From positions 1-17,036 of the forward strand of contig JASLDD010000147.1 of NCBI GenBank assembly GCA_030151725.1: 17,036 nucleotides of DNA, in the 5' to 3' direction. The DNA is from Solirubrobacteraceae bacterium. GTDB taxonomy: Bacteria > Actinomycetota > Thermoleophilia > Solirubrobacterales > Solirubrobacteraceae. A program made the position numbers and the translations under genes. The stretch's first letter is position 1. Each line of letters opens with the position of its first letter. Shown piece after piece: positions 1-7,021 of this stretch. A model generated the notes under the pieces. That model saw only the letters and a program-made list of their open reading frames with translations, searched no databases and was not told the DNA's origin.

Positions 1-710
1 TCCGCGAAGGTGGCCTTGCCGTTGTAGGACTGGGGGGCGAGGTTTTCGTTGCCCAGGAACAGCACCTTGTAGCTCCCTGCGCGAAGCCCCAGAAGGGCAT
101 ATTCGCCGCCACCCGCGCTGCGTGTGCAGGCGGCGAGTTCGGCGGGGGCCGTGCCGAGGATGGGGCCGATCGCGCACACGAGAATGCCTTCGACGGGAGC
201 GCCGGTGGAGGCTTCGCTCACCTTCCCAGAGAGCTCGGCGCCCGGTTCCAATTCGGCGTTCACCCCTGCCTTGACGGCGCCCGCGGTGACCGTCACGGTG
301 CTCGCTTCCGAGAACGAGGACTTTCCGTCATAGAACTGCGAGACATAGTTGAGCGAGCTCAGGAAGGGCGGGCTGAAGGCCACGGCAAAGCCGCCGGGAT
401 TCAGCCCCGAGATCGTGTAGTCGCCCGTCGAGTCGGTTGTGGCGCAGCCGAAGTTACCCGGGACTTCTTCTTCTTCGTGCCCTTCTTCGGCGGTGGAGAT
501 GGCGCAGGCTTCGATTCCTTCGATCGGCGCGTGGGTGATCGCGTCGCTCACCTTGCCGGAGATGCCCGTGACTTCGGCGAACGCCGGGGATGCCAGAGGG
601 CCGAGGGCAAGAAGCCCGAGGAGGAGCCCCAGCATCATCAGGCGAGCCCCAGATGCCGGCCGACGCGGGCGGACGGATCGGCCAGGGCGAGACCCTACGT
701 TGCTCGGCAC
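1..710 (-). CDS. Secreted protein with carboxypeptidase-regulatory-like repeats (partial, 3' end missing)
   Basis: This is an open frame of 236 codons that runs off the left edge. I chose the GTG at 708-710 because AGGAGG (720-725) lies 9 nt upstream; an ATG at 636-638 is the alternative. Residues 1-24 are Arg-rich, followed by a hydrophobic stretch (about 25-40) and an SPAFA-like signal peptidase site near residue 45, so export is likely. Two tandem repeats follow (about 49-143 and 160-236+). Each opens with SGKVS, continues with AP-(I/V)-EGI and a Cys-Ala pair, then a second Cys, a G-(D/E)-Y-(T/A) strand, a GL-x-(P/A)-G turn and a (F/S)YDG/YNGK segment. This is the pattern of CarboxypepD_reg/CnaB-like beta-sandwich domains. 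The paired Cys in each repeat (69 with 89, 179 with 195) could form a disulfide. An acidic run (EEGHEEEE) sits in the first repeat. The function is unknown; a cell-surface or adhesive role is inference. Confidence 0.82.
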   Translation of the reverse strand, partial: MPSNVGSRPGRSVRPRRPASGARLMMLGLLLGLLALGPLASPAFAEVTGISGKVSDAITHAPIEGIEACAISTAEEGHEEEEVPGNFGCATTDSTGDYTISGLNPGGFAVAFSPPFLSSLNYVSQFYDGKSSFSEASTVTVTAGAVKAGVNAELEPGAELSGKVSEASTGAPVEGILVCAIGPILGTAPAELAACTRSAGGGEYALLGLRAGSYKVLFLGNENLAPQSYNGKATFA

Positions 711-719
711 AGTCCCCGA

Positions 720-725
720 CCTCCT
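720..725 (-). promoter_or_regulatory. Shine-Dalgarno of the secreted repeat protein
   Basis: AGGAGG on the minus strand, 9 nt before the GTG at 708-710. It is a full anti-16S match and decides the start in favour of GTG over the downstream ATG pair at 633-638, which has no comparable site. Confidence 0.7.
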
Positions 726-754
726 GAGCTCTGGGGCGAAGACCGAGAAGCTAC

Positions 755-783
755 CAGATATCGGAACCGCCACCTCGTGTCTA
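755..783 (-). promoter_or_regulatory. Possible promoter of the secreted repeat protein
   Basis: On the minus strand TAGACA (778-783, five of six matches to TTGACA) is followed after exactly 17 bp by TATCTG (755-760, only the first three bases match TATAAT). It lies in the 105 bp gap after priA and would give a 5' leader of about 35-40 nt containing the AGGAGG site. The -10 is poor, so this is a weak prediction. Confidence 0.3.
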
Positions 784-815
784 CCTCACGCGCAGGAGAG
801 ACTCGTCCGCCCGCC

Positions 816-2888
816 CTACTGGGGATCGACGTCCACGCTGAAGCTGACTCCCACGTGCGTGCGCCCGGCGGCCGCGAGGGCCACCGCCTCCCCGACCGCC
901 TCGACGGCCTCACGCCGCTCGGATGCCTTCACAACGAGCACCTGGCGCTCGCGACCGCGCAGGCGAAAGAGCGCCGCCGGACCGAGAACGCTCGCATCGA
1001 GCCCCGCCGCAACTATGCGAGCCCGCACGTCGCCGGCCGCGTCGCGCGCGGGCTGGGACTCCTCCGCCGCGCACACGATCCTGATGAGATGCGAGAAGGG
1101 TGGGTAGCGAAGGGCCCGCCGACGCTCGATCTCGCCGAGGAGGAATCCGTGGCTGTCGTGGCGGGCGGCATGCACGATCGCGCGAGCATCGGGTGCGATC
1201 GTCTGCACCAGAACACGTCCGTGGCCACCCCGCCCGGCGCGCCCGGCCAGTTGGGCGATCAGGGCGAAGGTCCGCTCCTCGGCACGGAAGTCCGGGAATC
1301 GCAGAGTCGCGTCCGCATCGAGCACCACGCCGAGGCTCACATCGGGGAAGTCGTGGCCCTTGGCAACCATCTGCGTGCCGATCAGGACCCCGCAGGCGGC
1401 CTGCTCGAACTCGCGCAGCAGTGCTCCGATCCCTCCATCCAACTCAGCGGATGCCTTTGGCTTCGCCTGGCCGCTTCCCACCGCCCCTGCGACAACGTCG
1501 GCGTCGAGGCGGAACACTGGGAAGCTGCCGTCATCGAAGACCCTGGAGAGCTCGTGCTGCAGGCGTTCGGTACCGGCCCCGTGGCGCGCCACCCCTGTCG
1601 AGGCGCACTGCTCGCAGCGCACGGGCGCTTCCTCGCGGTGACCGCAGTGGTGACATGCGAGGAAGCCGCCACTGCGGTGGAGCACCAGCGCCACATCGCA
1701 TTCGGGACAGCTCCACACGTGCCCGCAGGAGCGACAGGAGAGGAAGTTCGACCAGCCGCGACGGTTGAGCAGCACGATCGCCTTGCCACGCCTGGCGCGA
1801 ACGTCGGCCAGCGCCTGCGCCGTATCGGGATGCAGGCCCTGCGGCTCACCACGCATGTCGAGAACCTCCACCGGCGGAAGCGGCCGTCCATCGACCCGCC
1901 TGGCAAGGACAGAGGCGCTCACGCGATGCACGGTCTCTGCGCGCGGAGTCGCGCTCCCCAGCAGCAGCAGGGCGCCGCTGCGCCTGGCGCGCTCGGCTGC
2001 CACATCGCGAGCGTCGTAGCGGGGGTCGCCTTCGTGCTTGTAGGAGGCGTCATGCTCCTCGTCCACGACGATCAGCCCGAGGTCCTCGATCGGCGCGAAC
2101 ACAGCCGAGCGCGGTCCCACGCAGACCCGCGCCTGGCCCTCGCGCAGGCGCCGCCACTCGGCGTAGCGCTGGCCGGAGGTCAGCCGGGAGTGCAGCACCG
2201 CCACGGTCTCGCCAAAGCGTTCGATGAAGCGGCCGACGATCTGTGGGGTGAGAGCGATCTCGGGCACGAGCACGATCGCGCCACGGCCCTGCTCGAGCGC
2301 GGCGGCGGCGGCGCGCAGATAGACCTCGGTCTTGCCCGAGCCGGTCACCCCGTGAAGCAGACGCTGGGCAGCTTGCCGCGCCTCTAGCATGTCGAGAATC
2401 GGCCTGAGCACCGCGTCCTGCTCGGCGGTCAGCTCCGGCGCGTGCGGACTGCGCGCACCAACGGCAAGATGCTGCGGACGCGCCACCGCGGGGCGCTTGC
2501 GACCGCTCAACTGCCGCGCCGCACCCGGAGGCAGGACCAATCCGAGCGCGCGGGCGACTGTGGAGCAGTACTCGGCAGCGATCCACTGAGCGAGCGCCAC
2601 CAACTCACCAGGGATTCCTGGCTCCAACGCCCGCAGCGGCGCCAGGAGCTTCTCCTCGGCGACCTCGCTCGACTCGGCGAGGCCGACCACCACCCCGAGG
2701 ATCTCGCGCCGACCGAACGGGACAACGAGCATCGAGCCGACGCTCACCTCGCCGCGAAGCGCCTGCGGCAGGCGGTAGTCGAACGGTCCGCGCAGGGCTC
2801 GTGCCGTCGTCATCGGTTCCACCCGAGCGATCCTCGCCGCACCCTCTATTTCGGCGGTAGTCCTGTCGAGCTGGGCGATGGCTGCCAT
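816..2888 (-). CDS. priA: Primosomal protein N' (PriA), superfamily 2 DNA helicase
   Basis: PriA recognises stalled or recombined forks and loads the replicative helicase for restart. From the ATG at 2886-2888 the protein has 690 residues. The N-terminal DNA-binding domain (about 20-120) contains GPFDYRLP and VPFGRRE. The helicase core has Walker A GSGKT (183-187) and DEEH (276-279). The C-terminal helicase lobe carries eight zinc-binding Cys in four CxxC pairs (385/388, 394/397, 412/415, 425/428) and QLAGRAGRG near 546. From general knowledge, PriA of mycobacteria and streptomycetes often lacks intact helicase motifs; this one keeps them. The frame stays open upstream to an ATG at 2966, but that extension is inside metK and resembles no PriA N-terminus. 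The chosen start is 26 bp after the metK stop and its ribosome site is weak (AGGG very close). Confidence 0.95.
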   Translation of the reverse strand: MAAIAQLDRTTAEIEGAARIARVEPMTTARALRGPFDYRLPQALRGEVSVGSMLVVPFGRREILGVVVGLAESSEVAEEKLLAPLRALEPGIPGELVALAQWIAAEYCSTVARALGLVLPPGAARQLSGRKRPAVARPQHLAVGARSPHAPELTAEQDAVLRPILDMLEARQAAQRLLHGVTGSGKTEVYLRAAAAALEQGRGAIVLVPEIALTPQIVGRFIERFGETVAVLHSRLTSGQRYAEWRRLREGQARVCVGPRSAVFAPIEDLGLIVVDEEHDASYKHEGDPRYDARDVAAERARRSGALLLLGSATPRAETVHRVSASVLARRVDGRPLPPVEVLDMRGEPQGLHPDTAQALADVRARRGKAIVLLNRRGWSNFLSCRSCGHVWSCPECDVALVLHRSGGFLACHHCGHREEAPVRCEQCASTGVARHGAGTERLQHELSRVFDDGSFPVFRLDADVVAGAVGSGQAKPKASAELDGGIGALLREFEQAACGVLIGTQMVAKGHDFPDVSLGVVLDADATLRFPDFRAEERTFALIAQLAGRAGRGGHGRVLVQTIAPDARAIVHAARHDSHGFLLGEIERRRALRYPPFSHLIRIVCAAEESQPARDAAGDVRARIVAAGLDASVLGPAALFRLRGRERQVLVVKASERREAVEAVGEAVALAAAGRTHVGVSFSVDVDPQ

Positions 2889-2914
2889 CGCCCTGACACT
2901 AGAGCGCGCTGCGG

Positions 2915-4132
2915 TCAGAGACCGGCGGCCGCGCGCAGAGCATCGGCCTTGTCGGTGCGCTCCCACGTGAAGTCGTGATCGTCGCGACCAAAGTGGCCGT
3001 AGGCGGCGGTCTTCTGGTAGATCGGGCGGTGCAGGTTGAGCTCCTCCCTGAAGGCCCCCGGACGCAGGTCGAAGACCTCATCCACGGCCTTTGCGATCTG
3101 CCCGCGCGTGCGCCCCTCCTGCTCGGTGCCAAACGTCTCGACCATCACCGAGACCGGGTGCGCCACGCCGATCGCGTAGGCGACCTGGACTTCGGCGCGC
3201 TCGGCGAGCTTGGCGGCGACGACGTTCTTGGCCACCCAACGAGCGGCGTAGGCAGCCGAGCGATCGACCTTGGAGGGGTCCTTGCCGGAGAAGGCGCCGC
3301 CGCCGTGACGAGCCATGCCCCCGTAGGTGTCGACGATGATCTTGCGTCCTGTCAGGCCCGCGTCGCCGACGGGACCGCCGATGACGAAGCGTCCGGTGGG
3401 ATTGACGAGGAAGTTCTTGCGCAGCTTGGCAGCGTCATAGAGCCCCCCGGGGAGGATCGGCTCGACGACGTGCTCCCAGAGGTCGTCCGGTATCAGCGCC
3501 TCTGCGCCCTCGGCGTGCTGGGTTGAGATCAAGAGCTTTTCAATCTCCACGGGCTTGCCGTCGAGGTAGCGCACGCTGACCTGGGTCTTGCCGTCGGGGC
3601 GCAGGTAGTCGAGCGTACCGACCTTGCGGACCGCGGCCAGGCGCTCGGCCAGGCGGTGGGCGAGTGAGATCGGCAGCGGCATCAGCGTCTCCGTCTCGTT
3701 GGTCGCGTAGCCGAACATCATCCCCTGGTCTCCCGCCCCGGCCACGTCGAGCTCGTCGTCATCGCCGGCGTCGGTGCGCGCCTCATACGCCTTGTCCACT
3801 CCCTGGGCGATGTCGGGCGACTGCTTGTCGATCGCGTTGAGCACCGCGCAGGAGTCCGCCGAGAAGCCGAGATCGGCGTCCGTATAGCCGATCTTGCGGA
3901 TCGTCTCGCGGGCGATCTCCTGGATGTCGACGTAGGTGTTGGTGGAGATCTCGCCGGACACCACCACCAGGCCGGTGTTGACGAGGGTCTCGCAGGCCAC
4001 GCGCCCGTATGGGTCGTCGGTGAGGACAGCGTCGAGCACCCCGTCGGAGATCTGGTCGGCGATCTTGTCGGGGTGTCCCTCCGTGACTGACTCGGAGGTG
4101 AACAGGTACTCGCTCTCGGTTAGCTCAGTCAT
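2915..4132 (-). CDS. metK: S-adenosylmethionine synthetase
   Basis: MetK makes S-adenosylmethionine from ATP and methionine in the cytosol, releasing phosphate and diphosphate. The protein has 405 residues, normal for the family. The signatures are complete: GHPDK (19-23, ATP-binding His and catalytic Asp), GAGDQG (132-137, signature 1) and the glycine-rich GGGAFSGKD loop (277-285, signature 2). The start is the ATG at 4130-4132 and homologues begin in the same way (SEYLFTSESVTEGHPDK). No convincing Shine-Dalgarno precedes it: a GGAG lies about 15 nt upstream. It is 78 bp after der and 26 bp before priA. That spacer is too short for a known SAM riboswitch and I saw no such structure. SAM made here is also the substrate of RlmN encoded at 13164-14216. 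Confidence 0.97.
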   Translation of the reverse strand: MTELTESEYLFTSESVTEGHPDKIADQISDGVLDAVLTDDPYGRVACETLVNTGLVVVSGEISTNTYVDIQEIARETIRKIGYTDADLGFSADSCAVLNAIDKQSPDIAQGVDKAYEARTDAGDDDELDVAGAGDQGMMFGYATNETETLMPLPISLAHRLAERLAAVRKVGTLDYLRPDGKTQVSVRYLDGKPVEIEKLLISTQHAEGAEALIPDDLWEHVVEPILPGGLYDAAKLRKNFLVNPTGRFVIGGPVGDAGLTGRKIIVDTYGGMARHGGGAFSGKDPSKVDRSAAYAARWVAKNVVAAKLAERAEVQVAYAIGVAHPVSVMVETFGTEQEGRTRGQIAKAVDEVFDLRPGAFREELNLHRPIYQKTAAYGHFGRDDHDFTWERTDKADALRAAAGL

Positions 4133-4210
4133 GACTAGCGGGATCAGCTCCAGGGATCATGCGCGGGCGGATGAGCGCCGGGCGCGGGCAGTTGGCAAAG
4201 TCGCAGAAGT

Positions 4211-5572
4211 CTATGCGGCCCGCGCGCGACCGCGCGCTCCGCGCTGTCCACGCTCGACGAAGTCGATGATCAGAGGGATACCGTCGAGCGAGTAGCGGGC
4301 GCGCAGGCGGTTCTCAACGAAGTAGGCGTAGTCGCGGGTGACCCGCGAGCGAGAGTTGACCTGGATCGCAAAGCGGGGCGGGCGCTCGCCGATCTGGGCC
4401 ATGTAGATCAGCTTGAGGCGGTGGCCGCTGGCGCCCCGGCGCGAACCCACGGGGGGCTGACGCGCCTGGACGGTCTCGGACAGGAAGCGGTTGAGCTCGG
4501 GCGTGGGTATGCGCCCGGCCATGCGGTCGCCCAGGGCGATGGCTTCGGTGAGCAGACGGGGGACGTGCCTGCCGGTCTTGGCGCTGACGGTCAGCACGCG
4601 CGGGCGCAGGCGCAGCTTGTCGGCGACCCGCCCGCGCTCGTGCTCGAGGTCCAGGCGCCCGCCGGTGTCGCTGTCGGGATGCTCCTGCATGTCCCACTTG
4701 TTGAGCACGATGGCGGTCGCGCAGCCGGCCTTCATGGCCAGCTCGGCGATGCGCAGGTCCTGAGCGGTGACGCCATCGGCGGCGTCGCAGACCACGAGCG
4801 CCACATCGGCGCGCTCAGCGGCCCGCTGGGAGCGCAGCGCGGTGTAGTACTCGATGGAGTCGGAGACCTTGGACTGTCGGCGCATGCCGGCGGTGTCCAC
4901 GAGGATCAGCTTGCGCTCGCCGACGAGCAGGGGCATGTCGATGGCATCGCGGGTGGTGCCGGCGACATCGGAGACGATCACACGGTCTTCGCCGAGGAAG
5001 CGGTTCACCAGCGAGGACTTGCCCACGTTGGGCCTGCCGATCACGGCCAGCCGGACGGTGCCGTCCTCGACCTCGCTCTCTCCCTCGGGCAGCAACTCCA
5101 CGATTCTGTCGAGCAGATCGCCCGTGCCGAGGCCCTGGGCGGCCGATACGGCGAGCGGCTCGCCCAGCCCGAGACGATGGAAGTCCGCCGCCAGCGGTAG
5201 CTCGTTGACGCTGTCGCACTTGTTGGCGGCAACGATCGTCGGTAGCGGCGCGCGGCGCAGCAGATCGGCCATCTCCTCATCGCCGGGGCGCACTCCTGCG
5301 CGAGCATCGACCACGAGCACTGCCACCTCGGCATCGGCCACGCCGGCACGGGCCTGCTCGCGAATGGAGCCCGCAAGCGGGTCCTCGTCCTCGAAGTCCA
5401 CGCCCCCAGTGTCGATCAGCGTGAAGCGCCGTCCGTTCCACTCGCAGTCGAGCTCCTTGCGGTCGCGCGTGACGCCGGGACGCTCGTGCACGACAGCCTC
5501 GCGTGTGCCGGTGAGGCGGTTGATGAGCGAGGACTTGCCCACGTTTGGATAGCCGACGATGGCGACCTTCAT
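4211..5572 (-). CDS. der: Ribosome-assembly GTPase Der (EngA)
   Basis: Der is an essential GTPase with two tandem G domains that acts in maturation of the 50S subunit. The protein has 453 residues. G domain 1 has GYPNVGKS (7-14), DTGG (54-57) and NKCD (117-120). G domain 2 has GRPNVGKS (179-186), DTAG (226-229) and NKWD (291-294). The KH-like C-terminal domain runs from about 350 to 440 and ends in a short Arg/Gly-rich tail. The ATG overlaps the vapC stop in an ATGA junction, and no good Shine-Dalgarno is visible before it (only a GGAA about 10 nt away). Translation is therefore probably coupled to that of vapC. In many actinobacteria der directly follows cmk (general knowledge); here the toxin-antitoxin pair separates them. 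Confidence 0.96.
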   Translation of the reverse strand: MKVAIVGYPNVGKSSLINRLTGTREAVVHERPGVTRDRKELDCEWNGRRFTLIDTGGVDFEDEDPLAGSIREQARAGVADAEVAVLVVDARAGVRPGDEEMADLLRRAPLPTIVAANKCDSVNELPLAADFHRLGLGEPLAVSAAQGLGTGDLLDRIVELLPEGESEVEDGTVRLAVIGRPNVGKSSLVNRFLGEDRVIVSDVAGTTRDAIDMPLLVGERKLILVDTAGMRRQSKVSDSIEYYTALRSQRAAERADVALVVCDAADGVTAQDLRIAELAMKAGCATAIVLNKWDMQEHPDSDTGGRLDLEHERGRVADKLRLRPRVLTVSAKTGRHVPRLLTEAIALGDRMAGRIPTPELNRFLSETVQARQPPVGSRRGASGHRLKLIYMAQIGERPPRFAIQVNSRSRVTRDYAYFVENRLRARYSLDGIPLIIDFVERGQRGARGRARAA

Positions 5573-5967
5573 CGGCTGGGGTTCCGGTGGCGCAGGTCGA
5601 CAAGCTCGACGATGTCCCTCAGCGCAAGGATCTCGGGGTCGCCGGTGTAGAGGGGCGCCTCGTGGCGCTGGGCTGTGGCCACGCAGAAGGCATCGGCGTA
5701 GGAGATGCCGCCGCGGGCCTTGACGTGGGCGGCGCGGACGACGAGCTCCCAGTCGGCATCTTCGACCCTCGTTACCGAGCGCAGCCGCTCGACGAGCGCC
5801 GTGGCCTGCTCACGACCGTGATCGCGCTCCAGCTTGTACAGCACCTCGCCGAGGTTCACGGCGGACATCACCGCCTCTGCGGTATCGATGGCCGCTTCGA
5901 CGTCCTCCGCAGAGGGATGGTCTTCGTAGAGGGCCATGGCGGCCCATGCATCGAGAACGACAGTCAG
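5569..5967 (-). CDS. vapC: VapC-family PIN-domain toxin (ribonuclease), probable CTG start
   Basis: This is a 132-residue PIN domain protein, the expected VapC size; VapC toxins cleave RNA, often tRNA, using Mg2+. The four acidic positions of the fold are present: D6 (VVLDAW), E41 (NLGEVLYKL), D92 (SYADAFCVATA) and D110 (YTGDPEI). No ATG, GTG or TTG in this frame precedes D6 at a sensible distance. The only fitting start is CTG at 5965-5967, which overlaps the antitoxin stop as CTGA and has AAGGGAG 7 nt upstream. The first in-frame ATG is codon 11 and would remove the first catalytic Asp. The frame is open up to 6411, but that part overlaps the antitoxin gene and is a shadow. The 3' end overlaps der. 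Confidence 0.88.
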   Translation of the reverse strand: MTVVLDAWAAMALYEDHPSAEDVEAAIDTAEAVMSAVNLGEVLYKLERDHGREQATALVERLRSVTRVEDADWELVVRAAHVKARGGISYADAFCVATAQRHEAPLYTGDPEILALRDIVELVDLRHRNPSR

Positions 5968-6248
5968 GGCTTCACTCCCTTGCGGTCCTCGCGCTCGCGC
6001 TCCAGGCGGCGCTCGGCCTCGAGGCCCGCAGTGAGGCTCGGAGTGCCCGCCAGCGCCCCGCGAAGGCTCGCGACGATCGCCCGACGGTCGGCTGGACTCT
6101 GGATCGCCTTGCGGATGCGGACTTCGTCCTGCTCGTCGTGCACGAGCAGGCTGTCGCCGGGCTTCAGCCGTAGGCGGTCGCGGATCTGCTTTGGGATGAC
6201 CACCTGCCCCTTCGGCCCCATCCTGTAGGTCGCATACCGTTGAGTCAT
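5964..6248 (-). CDS. vapB: VapB-like antitoxin with SpoVT/AbrB DNA-binding domain
   Basis: This is a 94-residue protein starting at the ATG at 6246-6248. Residues about 8-48 (MGPKGQVVIPKQIRDRL, then LKPGDSLLVHDE) are a swapped-hairpin AbrB/MazE domain. The charged helix-rich C-terminus (about 75-94, many Arg/Glu) would bind and inhibit the PIN toxin encoded next. Its TGA overlaps the toxin's CTG start, as usual for toxin-antitoxin pairs. Antitoxins of this type normally repress their own promoter with the toxin as co-repressor; a suitable palindrome covers the -10 and start codon (6247-6259). An upstream start at 6383 in the same frame would read through the promoter and repeat and is unlikely. 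Confidence 0.9.
   Translation of the reverse strand: MTQRYATYRMGPKGQVVIPKQIRDRLRLKPGDSLLVHDEQDEVRIRKAIQSPADRRAIVASLRGALAGTPSLTAGLEAERRLEREREDRKGVKP
5975..5981 (-). promoter_or_regulatory. Shine-Dalgarno supporting the CTG start of vapC
   Basis: AAGGGAG on the minus strand lies within the last codons of vapB, 7 nt before the CTG at 5965-5967. It is the main sequence support for a non-standard start at that codon. Confidence 0.55.
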
Positions 6249-6259
6249 ACTCTGAGTAT
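6247..6259. promoter_or_regulatory. Palindromic candidate operator of vapBC
   Basis: ATACTC (6247-6252), one central base, then GAGTAT (6254-6259): a perfect 6 bp inverted repeat. It covers most of the -10 box and the first bases of the vapB start codon, an ideal place for repression by the VapB-VapC complex. The regulatory role is inferred from position and from how this antitoxin family works. Confidence 0.55.
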
Positions 6260-6260
6260 A
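6255..6260 (-). promoter_or_regulatory. -10 box of a leaderless vapBC promoter
   Basis: TATACT on the minus strand (five of six to TATAAT) ends 6 nt before the vapB ATG. Transcription would begin at or within a base or so of the start codon, giving a leaderless mRNA as is common in actinobacteria. I see no recognisable -35. No Shine-Dalgarno precedes the ATG, which agrees with leaderless translation. Confidence 0.5.
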
Positions 6261-6344
6261 ACCCGGATCCCGCAGCGGCTCGCGATCGGAATACGAGGTG
6301 CCCAAGGGCGCTGTGGGCCTGCGACTGGCACTTCCCTCGACAAT

Positions 6345-6366
6345 CTGTATAGCGATAGTTATACAG
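6345..6366. repeat. 22 bp palindrome, related to the repeat element at 14238-14365
   Basis: CTGTATA (6345-6351), an 8 nt loop, then TATACAG (6360-6366). It lies in the 134 bp gap between cmk and vapB. It matches the core of the hairpin at 14259-14280 at 20 of 22 bases, but the longer flanks of that element are absent here. It has no T-run, so I do not call it a terminator. It may be a degenerate repeat copy or a protein-binding site. Confidence 0.6.
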
Positions 6367-6382
6367 TTGGCGGCGGGTAACA

Positions 6383-7021
6383 CTACGAAGCAGACCTGTC
6401 CGCTCCCGCAAGCCCGGCGATCAACTCGACAACCTGCTCGACGCTCAACCCGGTGGTGTCGAGCAGCACGGCTCCATCGGCGGCGCGCAGCGGGCTGTGC
6501 TCGCGGTCGCTGTCGCGCTGATCGCGCATGGTCTGCTCGGCCAGGACCGTATCCATGTCGGCGCCCAGCTCAATGGCACGCCTGCGCGCACGCTCGCCTG
6601 GATCGGCGGTCAGGAAGATCTTCAACTCGGCATTGGGCGCCACCACGGTGCCGATGTCGCGTCCCTCGGCCACCCAGTCGCCGCCTGCGATCAGCTCGCG
6701 CTGCTTGGCCACGAGCGCGGCGCGGACATCGGGGTCGGCGGCGACGCGAGAGGCCCCCTCGGAGACCTCGGGCGTGCGGATCTGCTCGCTGACGTCGCGC
6801 CCGTCGAGCAGAACCAGCTCACGCGCGTGGCCGCTGCCAAACTCGATGGCTGCGCCTCGGGCGAGCGCCCCCGGAGAGCTATCGGGCGCGGCGCGGGAGA
6901 GCACGGCGACGCAGCGATACATGGCGCCGCTGTCGAGGTAGGTGAAGCCGAGGCGCTGGGCGAGGGCACGCGCGACGGTCGACTTACCGGCACCGGCCGG
7001 ACCGTCGATCGCTACGAGCAA
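6383..7021 (-). CDS. cmk: Cytidylate kinase
   Basis: Cmk phosphorylates CMP and dCMP to the diphosphates for nucleotide synthesis. The protein has 212 residues, near the family norm. It has the P-loop GPAGAGKST (7-15), the DSGAMYR segment (about 31-37) that shapes the CMP site, AEGRDIGT, and the lid region rich in Arg (GERARRRAIELG), followed by RDQRDSDRE. The start is TTG at 7019-7021, overlapping the end of aroA by 10 nt; the protein needs to begin here because the P-loop follows at residue 7. A GGAGG lies about 13 nt upstream, rather far, so coupling to aroA is likely. Cmk beside aroA is a frequent bacterial arrangement. The gene downstream on the same strand is the toxin-antitoxin pair rather than der. 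Confidence 0.95.
   Translation of the reverse strand: MLVAIDGPAGAGKSTVARALAQRLGFTYLDSGAMYRCVAVLSRAAPDSSPGALARGAAIEFGSGHARELVLLDGRDVSEQIRTPEVSEGASRVAADPDVRAALVAKQRELIAGGDWVAEGRDIGTVVAPNAELKIFLTADPGERARRRAIELGADMDTVLAEQTMRDQRDSDREHSPLRAADGAVLLDTTGLSVEQVVELIAGLAGADRSAS

Noticed and set aside
477..2387. 636-codon open frame on the plus strand opposite priA
   Set aside because: It is an antisense shadow of priA caused by high GC; the translation is low-complexity and His/Arg/Gly-rich with no domain, while the minus strand encodes a complete PriA.
4133..4210. SAM riboswitch in front of metK
   Set aside because: The gap is only 78 bp and I could find no SAM-I, SAM-II or SAM-IV-like helices or conserved sequence.
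4421..5200. 259-codon open frame on the plus strand opposite der
   Set aside because: It is antisense to the conserved GTPase domains of Der and its translation has no known fold.
6345..6366. Intrinsic terminator after cmk
   Set aside because: The stem is AT-rich with an 8 nt loop and no T-run follows; its match to the second site favours a repeat or binding site.
5968..6411. Long N-terminal extension of vapC
   Set aside because: The frame is open but overlaps all of vapB in another frame, is Arg/Pro/Gly-rich, and would pass through the vapBC promoter and repeat.
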